Below the pieces are notes generated by a model that made no database searches, was not told the origin of the DNA, and saw only the letters and a program-made list of their open reading frames with translations. Below are positions 47,401 to 59,400 of a DNA stretch of 64,000 nt, one piece after another. The translations under genes and the position numbers were made by a program. Position 1 is the first letter of the stretch, and every line of letters begins with the position of its first letter. This stretch comes from Axinella damicornis (taxonomy: Eukaryota; Porifera; Demospongiae; Axinellida; Axinellidae): contig OZ007506.1 in NCBI GenBank assembly GCA_963931865.1, positions 15,948,242 to 16,012,241 on the forward strand, read 5' to 3'.

Positions 47401-50400
47401 TCCTGAGTGTTTATTTCCCTTGTCAAAGTGATTAGAAGCTCAAGAGTGTATGAACTGGAAGTGCAACGGTGGATAATCGTGTTTAGTGAAGTGATCATAA
47501 TAACAACTAGAGGTGCTCAGCAGAGCACGTACCCCGTGCGCTACGTACTTTGACTTGATACAGGTAGGTGGCCTACGTACCGCCGATTATTCATACAGCA
47601 TGCACGATGAGTCAGCATGCAGAATGAGATACCGTAAGTTGTGGCAGTACTGTTAGAAATAGGGTGGGGTCAAGTTGTATAAAATAATAAATAATTAATT
47701 AGAAGCACGACTTTCACGCAGCTTTTCTCAGCCTCTCGAGTGGATCTCTGGTCTGTGAGTTATGTAGACGCTAGTATTTTCAGAATTCTGACACTTTTTT
47801 TCTAAACTAAGCCTTCAACAAGGCCTTCACTGCTCAAACTGCTTGGACAGACTGACAGATGGACAGACGGACAAACCTATCACTCTACCCCTGCTGCACA
47901 TGTGCACGGGGTAAAAACTTCAATGTTTGCGGGTTTTCGCAAATCCGGTCACATTATGTGTTTTCAAAAATAATGAACTGTACATACGTAGTGTACTGGC
48001 ACTAATGGGTTGTTCTTCTAAACAATAATATACCTCAGCTCGCCAAGGTTTGGCGACATATCCAGCAACTTGATGAGTGATGAGGCTCCCTTGGTTCCCA
48101 CCGGCTTAAAGTCAATCCTTGCACGAAGCCTACATAAAATTAACAAGATAAATGTGCTATGTACTAGCAGGTACGTACATACGTATATCAAGGCCATATC
48201 ATCAATATACTAAGATTTTAACCGTGTGTGTGCCTGTGTGTAACAGAAGTGGGATGTTCGTGGGGCGGGACTAGGCTAGTGATGCGCGACCTTCGTACTT
48301 CAATTTACTGAACCTCGAACTCTGCGAAGAATGTTCGTGCACTCGAGCATGGGCTGGAATTTTCCAGAACAGTCGGCAGGGAGCAGCAGTCAAAGCGGAC
48401 GCAATCGGGGGGCTGCAGTTGAAGCGGATGCAAACGGGGAGTAGCAGTTGAAGCGGATCGAGCGGCAGTCTCGCGGGGAGCAGCAGCTAAAGCGGATGCA
48501 ATTGGGGAGCAGCAGCTCTGCACAGAGAGCTGTCCGGCACCGAATTTCTCACGTAGGCGAACGAGGGGGAAGTAGCTAAGTGAGTGAAGCGAGCGAAGCT
48601 ACTTGTACAGATAATGTATATACAATGTACATCGGTACATCAGTATTATATTATTTTCCACTTATAAGTGGCTACTACACATCTGGTAGGATAACTGGCT
48701 CATGCCTTCTCTTTCAGCTTGTGGACATTTCATCTGATTAAGATAGTCTCCAGTGTCCACTAGATCTTACTTATGGTCATGTACTACCATAGTCTCGGTC
48801 CCAGACCGTTTATCCAGTGCGTGTATTGCTTCCAGTATAACGTGCGGAAATACGGTCTGGTAGGTATAGCCCACATTCCTTAAACTCCGCCAGAATCCGG
48901 GCGGATCCAATCAGATCGTAGAACAAGTAATCTCAATGACGTATACTAATATTGATGCCGGAAGTACAGATTCGCCAGTGTGGTGTTGTCAAAACTTTTG
49001 GATTTCAGCATGTTAAAATACTGGCAGCGCTACTCTCCAAGTTCAACAGCATCTCTATGCTCTGGAAGCGCACACCTTGGATACATGGTCAGAAGGTAGA
49101 ATCTCTCATTTGCTGCATCCAACACTGACACAGCTCGCTGATCCCAGCATCCACAGATGGTGAAGTGCCCAGATGCCGACAATTGCGTGAGTCACTCCCA
49201 ATGCTGCTGCAAAAAAGGGCATTACCAAACTGAGCCAAGCACAGCGAACGTGTGTTGGTACAGTACTTGCTGACTCTAGCTCTAGGTCTTCAAAGGCAGC
49301 TTGACTCTTGATGACCACATGTGAAATTTTGATGCGTCCTGATAATTTCAACAAGTCTCAATTATCGCTTAAGAATGTGCACTATATCTACCAGACCCTT
49401 CCTTCCCCGCGAGCGATACTAAAAGCGATCCGTGCTGGGGTTGGTTGGGTCTGGGACCGAGACTAGTACTACCAACAATGGTTGAAGCAAGTTATGGTGA
49501 AGAAAATCTATCAACAAGGTGGAATCAAAATCATAGTGACAGTGGTCATGATTGCATAGTCAGAATGCTGTGTGGCTTCCCAGGCACTCAAACATTACAT
49601 TGTACATTATCAAGGGCGTATCGAGCCGAAGGCGGCGAGAGGGCGTGTAAAAGGCAAAATTCAAAGCAGCGTTATTTATAGAACGTCGCTACTATTATTA
49701 GCAACACCGGATGTTCGCGAGATACGCGGCGCTACTACCAGTGTGGACAACTCAGCCTTCCACTGTCGTCTTCTAGCCTTCCAAGTTTCGCCAGTAAACT
49801 CTGACGAACCGCATCATTCAGTGGTGACGGTCGTGTGCAAAGCCTACGGTACCTGCGAACTATACCCGCGGCTCGCAAGACAGATGGCAACGTCGCTACC
49901 AGCTGGGGCCCTTGGATGGCGTATTATACTCACTCAGTGACGGTCCTTCGCACTTCCTCTCATGTCTCTCCCGAGTCTCCATCGATCTATATAGCTAGCT
50001 AGCCTGCTGGCTTTAGACAATATTCCACAAAATTCGCATTATTGTATCCTTTTTCAGTATACGGCTGTACTAACAATAGTAGCGTCGATCTAATAATAGT
50101 ATATCCGGTCTGCGGTTTTGAATTTTGCCGTTTACATTGCGAGTACGAAAGTTACATGCCCTCTTCCCTTTGCGCCCTTGACATTATGTATAGAGACATC
50201 TTTCCCTACCCAGGAGTATGATCGGCCAAATCAGTGGCAACCAGTACACAGATCTGTAACTACGTAGGTAGTCCAGTAGTTCAACATTCAATACACATGC
50301 AGTAAGCTAGATAGTATAATTATATCACCTAGTTGACTTATGGTACACCTACCTGAGCAAGTGGAGATTTGAGAGTGGGAGTTGCAGCTGCTTTGCAAAT

Positions 50401-53400
50401 GCGTCGATTCCTAATGGACCAAGATGGCAGTAACTGAGGTCAAGCTCGGTCACCTTATCGGCTGCTTTCGTCATCACGTACCCAAGGACTGAGCAGTCGT
50501 GAGGGCTTAAGGTAATGTCTTGGACATCAACGCTTCCTCGAATATGCTCCAGGAGATGGCCGCATGCTTCGGGCGTTTGGGACTCAAATGCACAATGCAG
50601 CATGTGCAATAGGGCCAGTCGATTCGAAATATTCTGCTTGGCAATTGCATCAAACGATTCGAGAAAGATGTTGTTCCCGGAGCTCAGGCCGCAGTAGAAC
50701 TTCCAAACCATTCGCATGTGGATTTTACCGCCATGATCTGAAATGGCTTTAAGTTGCTCGTAATCGGTGCACTGCCTCAAAAGGTAACAGGCGGAAAGAA
50801 ATTCCTGCAGAGTGAGATGGAGAAAGCTGAAGGTCTTTGTGGGTAGTGCTCGTTCAGCTATTTGACGATCGACAGTGAGCAGGCCGAGTGAGTTGAAATC
50901 ATCTTTTGAGGGAACAACTGGCAGCACCTTCTCCTTCATGATCTCTTTGCCAGTAAAAACTAGCTTCCTCCTGTGAGTTGCTTCAAACGCCAGACGACAT
51001 ACATTTTTGAAGATGTTCAGTTTTTCTGAATGGAGGTCATCTAGCTCATGAAGCTCAAAGTCATAAGCTTCATCACGACTCAGTTCCTTTTCAATGGATC
51101 GGTAAAGAGTCTGCAAAGTGAAGGTCATGTACATGTCTGTTTCAGTTTCAGGAAGATTTTCATCCTGCTCATATAGGAACACCACCATAGCTAGATGCAA
51201 AGGAAGGTAACACATGTGACCTATGTTTGGGTGATTCTCCAGGTACTTCGTGAGTGATTCAGCTTTCACAGGGTTGTCGTGGTAGTAGTAGGTGATATAC
51301 TCTGCAATCTCATCTTCCAAAAACCCGACAATCTCAATATTCTGCTTGACATACCTTCGTAGTTTATCGCTTCCAGCAGGTCGAGATGTTACGAAGATTC
51401 TGGCTTTGGGTAGCCTGTACCCATGGATCATGTCGTGAATGAGCTTTCCTGGCTCCATCTGTGAGGAGTATTCATCAAGACCATCGAATGCAAAGCACAC
51501 CTTTTCTCCCCCGGTTCGTTCAAATGTTTCAACAAGGTCTTGGACAACTGCATTGCTGTTGCAGTAGGTACCAATCATATCTGCAATCGTGAGATCTGAT
51601 TTCCCCATGAAACGTCTCAGGCGCACCAGGATCAGAAGCCCTACGTTCCTCAATATGTCTTCCTTGGCCCAATCACGGCTAACCTTAGTGATGAGAGTGG
51701 TTTTTCCACTACCTGGTCGCCCTTCTATGAGGGCCACTACTCTCTCTGTGCCGATCTCCTTGGGGAATACATCCATGTAGTCGATTGGTGTTTTCTGCTT
51801 GAGGATATCATCAGCAGTACCACGGACTGTCCCACGGCTGAAAAGGTCGTCACGCATCATGTCTCCTGAGGTGATGAGAGCAAGGTTGACGTAGAGTGCC
51901 TTTGTGATGGGTGGCCACTGATTCAGAGGAATCTCGGGCATTTCACGGTATGTGGCCATCAGAAGGTTTCGATACGTGCTCCATGAATCTGCTGGTCATA
52001 AAATGATCAGTATATTACACCCATGGCCAGTAACAGAAATTTGTACCACAAATGCTATACAAATGAGAGCTCTGTGTATGCATGCCTCATGTACACTTTG
52101 TGATTGGAGTGGAGCATGAAGGTGTAAGGCTGACCATACGTATATCAGACCTATTGTGTGATGCATAATATTACACTCCTGGTAGGGGAAAAATTGTGCC
52201 GCGTAAATAATCTAATTAATTAATATAATTTATGTAAATAACTCGTTCCAGTGACAGGAATGGCGTACAAAGATTCTGACTACACTGTCGTGATCGCTAT
52301 CATGCACTGTCCCAACCGTACAATTTTGGTGCTGAAACTCACCTTGGTGGTGGAGATATGAGCGCTTTTGTTTCACTGTGGACGCCATTGCTCGAGCGCT
52401 CTCTCCGACTTCCGGTGGCAGTACCGTTTTAGGAAAGGCACACAAAGATTCTGACCACATGGCCGTGATCGCTGCCGTTCACTGACGCTTACATGCCAAA
52501 ACTCACCGTGCTGGCGAAGTTGTGAGCGCTGTAGAAGTTTCTTGTCTTCTCCTTGGCATGGGCCGCCATTGCTGACTCAGCTCAATCGATCGACGTCGAC
52601 GTGCGACGCGACCGTCGACCGAGCATGGTCCTCACGTGGCATCTGCGTTAATTGGAATGCATTGCAATACCTAGCTTGCACTACCGTCACTGAGTTGCAA
52701 CCGGTTGCAACGCGGCTACCAGGAGTGCGGTTGCCCCTCGTACAAGTAATAAAAAACATTTAAAAATGTAACAGGAAGTACAGTGTAGGGATACCAGAAC
52801 GGCAAAAAGTAAGGAAACAAGGCAGGGATGATCGCACAAAACAGTGAAGTATACAACACATGCAAAGCATGTAAGGAGCACCACCCATGGGCGCTTGTTG
52901 TGAGAGCACGGTAGCCTGTGATTGTTGAGTTAGACCATGTGTTTTGCCTTCAGCAGCAGCGTTCCTGAGCCCATTTTAGCTACGTAACAGGCACTAGTGG
53001 ACCCACCTTAAGGTCGCGGGCTAGTCTTCAGTGCATATGCGCAGAGCGACGTGCACTAAATAGAATACCAGCCTAGTTCTGTACTGCCACTCTGTTCAGC
53101 GGTTAGACAAAAACTATACGTTTCCATAAAGTACAGTTGTTAGACATCCTGGATCTCTCTTTTGGATTGGTGTCCTTCCGTCAGTCAAACTCGGCTGTGG
53201 TTCAAATAGTTTTCGCCCGAACAACATCAACTTTAGCCTGAGACTTCGCTTACAACGACACCCTAGCAATTCCTTTTAACAAACATTAGTGATCCTGAAG
53301 GATCACATAAGTGACATAACCCATTTTGTACTACTCAATTATGGTTGTACTCAATTGGGGTCATACTTCAACAAAAGTGCTCCATGCATGCACTAAGCAG

Positions 53401-56400
53401 CTCACCTGATGGAACCTCTGCAAAAGTGGAAGGTCCAGAAATAACTGCTGGATCTGCAAAAGACAACAGAATCACTGTAACATGCATGCCAATTAAACAC
53501 TACTGAGACCTCAACAGAGAAAATTGATGAGATTTATAGTTAACTAGGAATACGCATGTGCAGTGTCTTTGCCTTCCGTGCATGCTTGCATTCCACATAG
53601 ATAGGCGTAGTTTCATGGGCCAGTGTGGTAAGGTGCGAAGTTCAGTTGTGAGTGGCTGAGAAGATGGAAAGCGTCCCCTCGAGGAGGACGAACGCGTTAG
53701 CGAGGTTCTGCATCCCTTGCCTAATGCGAAGGTCCACATTGAGTTAGCTCATTGTGGCGAACGGTTCTTAGCAGCAAGACGTTCTCGTAATAAGTACTAC
53801 CGGCAGACCTCACCTAGTTCATTGGTTGAGCGGGGACAGCTAGCTCTGGCTCCATCGTATAGTGCCAGCAAAGGTCCACACTGTGGTGCCTATACGTGTG
53901 CACACGCCTCTAAAACGCATACTAGTAGTCTGGGGACGAGACCGCAAAAACAGCCCACAAGTAATTAAAGTGTGACGGAAATTTAAGTGCAACGGATTAC
54001 ATAAACAGACATGACGTGATTACACTGCACGATTAGTTGCCTTGCGCTAAGGTGCTCGGCAACAAACACATAACCACATTTATTCCCCAGCTTTTGCTTA
54101 CAAAAACCAATGGGAGTTGACTGGAAATTGGGAAGAACCTTACAACCATCTCCACCAGACCTTACAACAGTGGGCCTGAGGTACACAGCTAAAAGAAACG
54201 AAAAATCCAAAGGAATTATCTCGCTAACATATCCCTGAATTTCCATCTCTTGGGTGAAGGGTTCCTGAACTAATCAGTTCCGCGTGGACATCCCTTCCTT
54301 TTTGGATCTAGTACTGGTGACTATTTTCAATTAAGGAATTCTCAATTCCCACTGCTGCTTTAATTATAGAGTCAGTATCATAAGTTGGCAATGAGTAAAT
54401 GTTGGAGGAAATGAGGCTACGTATATCTGGCACCATGATTGGGACATGACTTTGTTATGCAGTTTCAATGAATCTCTCCCTCTCTGCTCTCACACACTCC
54501 ACCACACTAATAGGCAAGGCTACAGTTGAAAGTAAGGACTGTAATTTAGCAAAGCAAGAAAACATTGTAATCTTTGATAATACAAGCTAGCACTAGTATA
54601 CGTACTTGCATTGATATTCTACCATATGTGCAAGCTCAATAAGTGGAACTTTCCAAGCAAGCAATACAAACCTCGAATATCCTGCACACTCAGAACAATT
54701 CTTCTTGTTGGATCGTACTGGTCAAGAAGTCGAGCGATGAGATCTTTTCGTCCTAAATGATCCAACCATTTACGCAATGTAGGGAGCTCCTTTACTTCAG
54801 GCTTCAGCAGCTCTTCTTGCTCAGCACGTATGAACACCTGCAGCAATTTCGCAAACCCAACATTTGGAGAGTTTGGTAGGTAGAGCCCATCAGGATTCAA
54901 GTGCAGCTCAAGCCTTGCAAAGCAATCAACTAGGTCACTTGTCTGCTCATCACTAAGCTCCTTGGCAATGTTTGCAAGCAGCTCTCTGAAGATGAACCGA
55001 GGGAGACTGACGTCTGATTCATAAAGCTTTTCAGCTTCCTCATATTTCAACAACCAGCCATGTTTTTGTCCCTGCAAGCCAGGAATGTTAAGAGCACGTA
55101 CAGTGAGAGAAAGAGCAGTCGAGAAATGCTCCGAATGCTTCAGGTCATGGTAGTAGGTACGAAGGTGCTCAGCTCTGTCTACCTTACTCTGTGGAAGAAC
55201 AGCACCAAAGAGATACCGTACGTGAGCAAAGTCGAGCCAGTCAGCTTCTCTCTCTATGCTATCTAAAGCACGGACAAAGTCTGCTTCTGATACGATTTGA
55301 CCTGCCATACCATCCTTGTCCTGTGTAGAGAACAGAAACAAAGGATGAAAGGAAGCTTTCTTAGTTATAACTGAAACATTACAGTATTCCTGTAGAGTAG
55401 CAATGTGGAATTGTCAAATTTCATGTGTGTTTTCTATCAGTACTGTCCATATTGCAGTACTGATTGGTTACTTGTATGTACATAGTAACTACCGTATTTC
55501 CATGAATAGACGCCACAGTATTTATTTAATTTGTAGTTCATTTTGGCGTGGTGACTATTCGAGGGCGGTGTTTATTCGAGGGTGGCGTTAATTACTTTAA
55601 GCAGTATGACTGTGCCGCATACACGTACACAGCATCCCTAGTTAGCACCCTGTTGGAGTAGGTGAGTATAGGTACGGCTCTCACAAAAGCCGGTCGAGAA
55701 ACAAACGAAACAACAACTCACAATGGGCAAGAGTCGGCAAGTGGTGTCTGCGGCTGGAGCAAAGCTTTTTGAATAGCTGTCGCTTTGCAACAAAGTGGTA
55801 TACACACAGGACGAGGACAATGGTGAAGAAGAATCCCTTTGCGGGTATGGAGGAGGATGACGACGAGCTCGAGTAGAATGAAACGTACAAATTGTCCATG
55901 TGTATCTAGTACGACATCATACTTTGCACACGTACTTAACCATATAGTGGCCACGGTATTTATTTCACTCATCACCTCGATCCAATTGTGCAACACATTG
56001 TACATGCACTGTTTGGTACCAACCAGAGCCGCAGAAGTCTATCCCCTGACAGGAATATGTCAGCAGTGTGTGGACACTTATACTCAGCTATTCCATTGAT
56101 TGGTTGAAGGAACAGTAACCCAGGCATCCATTCAAGAACCAACCCAAACTAAACTTTTTTGTCGCCTAATGTCCCATGGGCAGGCTCCTCCCTAGCTGCT
56201 TAAGGTTAGGGGATACTCGTGTCGTGCGAAATGTATTGGGAAATGTATACTTAAGCTCGATAACCAAGAATCTCTGGTCAAAAAAGCTTCCGTCATGCCC
56301 TGCACCTTGTGACAGCGCACCTCCACCGCCAGAATCAAGTTGCTCACGTGCGCTCTTGGTACTCAAGATTTTTGGTTAGCGAGCTTAAGTGTACATTTCC

Positions 56401-59400
56401 CAATACATTTCGCACGGCGCGCCCACGAGTATCCCGTAACCTTAATGTCCCAGGCTCCTCCCTATAGCATTTTGTTGCCTAATGTCCCAGGTTCCTCCCA
56501 GCATTGTGTTGCAACTGTGCCATATGTATATAACAAAATGCTGGCGGGGCAAATGCTGGGGGCAAATGCTGGGGGCAAATGCTGGGGGCAAATGCTGGGG
56601 GCAAATGCTGGGGAGGAGTCTGGGAATGAGGTTAATCAAACATCTTGCACCAAGTGTCATGTTCCTACATCAAGCAATTCTTGAGGTACCAGTTCAAGTC
56701 AAGGTAGGTCAAAGGTGCAAGCACAACACAGCCAATCATGTGTCACCAGGCCCACTTCTGTGTGTGGGCCTGGGAACGAGGCTAACCCACCACCTCCCTT
56801 GTCCTGTATTCTTTTTCTGTTCATCTCTCACGAACATTGCCAGAAATATTGTACCAATACATTAAGATTTTAACGTGTGTGCTGTGCGTGACGGAAGTGG
56901 TATGTTCATAGGGCAGGACTGGACTAGTGATGCGTGACCTTCGTACTTCAATTTACTGAACTTCGAACTCCGCGAAGAATGTTCGAGAACATTGTGGAAT
57001 CTTCCAGAACAACTGGGGCTACAAGCGGATGCAATCGGGGAGTATAGCAGTCGAAGCAGACGCAATCAGGGAGCAGCAGCTGAAGCGGATGCAATCGGGA
57101 AGCAGTTGAAGCGGACGCAATCTGAGAGCAGCAGCTGAAGCGGATGCAAGTGGAGAGCAGCAGCTGAAGTGGACGCAATCGGGGAGCGGCAGTTGAAGTG
57201 GATCAATGCAATCGGGGAGCAGCAGCTAAAGCGGATGCAATCGGGGAGCAGCAGCTAAAGCGGACGCAATCAGGGAGCAGCAGCTGAAGCTCAAGACAAA
57301 CTTGCAAGCTTGTGACCCTTGACCTTCTCCTTCCAGCAATCACAAGACGTATTATGATTCTGGACTCCTGCCCGAAGTCATGTGCATTATATTAGGAAAT
57401 ACCAACAGAACACTGGCCTCGTTCCCAGGCCCGCAGCATTTTCGGTGCAAGAAGAACGGCAGAAGGCCTGGTACATTTTATCACATGTGTGACGTCAGGG
57501 GTAGACAGAAGGTAGATAATTCTGTGTGGATGGGCACAACTATAGCAGCCTAAAAGCAGTTGTGGCATACTATGGTCAAGACTCCCGGTACCCTTAGAAC
57601 ATAAACGGGTGGGTACAATCGGTGTACTGGACTGGACTGGACTGGACTCGCCGAAAATGCCATTTCCAGCCCTTTTCAGTATAGGACAGAATGCTTGTAC
57701 TATACTGTGTGGGCGGATCAAAGGTACCACTCGATGGCATCATCTAACTATAACTTATTCATTCGCTAAAGTTGCCTGTTGAAGTGTCTTTCATGCCTTT
57801 CCATGGGTAAGCATAAGTCACAGGTCGGATCATGTAGGATATCTGACTCCCTTGCGCAAATGAAAGTGGGCACGGTCTTCAGTCACGTGATGCCACACCC
57901 ACTCAATTCCTGTGGAGCCACACCCACCTAAGGATTGTATGCGTGCGCTATAGTGCTAGCTCGGGAATTATTATGCACGAAAAAGCCATGGATCAAATGT
58001 AGAGAACGATCACACAAATTAAACTTATGGCAACGGTAGGTACTGTACCTCGTGTGAAAATTCCCAGCTAGGGTTTATTAGGCCAGTGCAGGTTTCAAGT
58101 AGAGGCCTGTGAAGGTAAGGTTTCAAGTATACTTGAAACCTGCACAGGCCTAACATATACCATAACCAGGAATTTCACGAGGTACCGTCGCCTTGTGACC
58201 GTAAGCTAATATGCACGATCTTTTGATCCGCGGCCTTTTCGTGTATAATAATTCTCGAGCTAGCGTACGCATACGATCCTTAGGTGGTGGGTATGGCACC
58301 ACTGGAATTGAGTGGGTGTTGTGGCACGTGACTGCAGACCTCATCCACTTTTGTTGGCGCGAGGGAGTCGGATATCCCACATGATCCGTTCGGTTCTGCA
58401 CTAAATAAATGCTAAAATATCTAGGCTCTCCCCCTTTCTCCAATTTTTGTTCGTGCATGGGAGAGCCTGGGAACGAGGCTAACATTAACATACAGCACCC
58501 AGATACACTCACGAGATGACTCCTCTCAATGAGTGCCTAACTGGCTTGCTCTAGCGAAGACCACGACAGCTCGTTAGAGACCAGACACAAGTGACACAAA
58601 CAGCACACTGTGCATGGTCATGAGCTGCGTAGGACAACCAATTTACGTTTCATGCAAATGACTGAGCAAATAGTGGTCTGTGAGACTACATCACAATTAC
58701 TTGCCTCACTCCCTTCTCACCAATGAGGATCTGGGATCAAGGCTATGTCCAACTCCCTGCATACATGTCAGGAATATTCGAACAGGTTTTGGGGAACACC
58801 ATCCTGGGATAAGGTAGCTAAGGGAGGGGATTTATGGGCACAGCCCCAGCTTTCGCTAGCTCTCTAGGAGCAGTTTTACAGTGTTGGAAAATTGGAAGGT
58901 AGGGTATGCATGCACACTTACCATAATTTGGAAGAATTGCTCAAAGAGCGAATGCAAAGGCCATGAATTTCCATGCCCGGAATTACAATACCGTCCGGAA
59001 ATCCCCTCTCTTACCTTAGCACAGGGATGGCTATACTCAAGGGGGTGACACTCCCATACACGCTGTAGTCAGAGCTGCGACCGGGCTTATCAGCGAATCT
59101 TGACCCCGTATACTATGCAGTCGCTACGCATTCTTCCGTATACTGTCGGCGGTCAAGCGGTCAACGGCTGAAATACAACGCTGTCAAACGGTCAAGAGTC
59201 ATTTTGCGATGCGGTCAAGCGGTCAAGCAGCAAAAATGATGGTCAAGATTTCTTGACCCCGGTCGCAGCTCTGACTACGGCGTCAATGGGAGTGTCACCC
59301 CCTTGATACTGGCATGGTGACTATGGTTAAATGACATCCCTCTTTCTGACTGAGAACTCCTACTGTTGGAGTGACCTCTGATAAAGCGCACAATCGCGTC

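Noticed and set aside
49106..49354. 82-codon minus-strand frame with hydrophobic stretches
   Set aside because: Lies wholly inside the 48790-49465 inverted-repeat element and resembles no transposase or membrane family.
56537..57290. CRISPR-like spaced repeats
   Set aside because: Units are contiguous or irregular minisatellites without unique spacers, in an animal gene intron.
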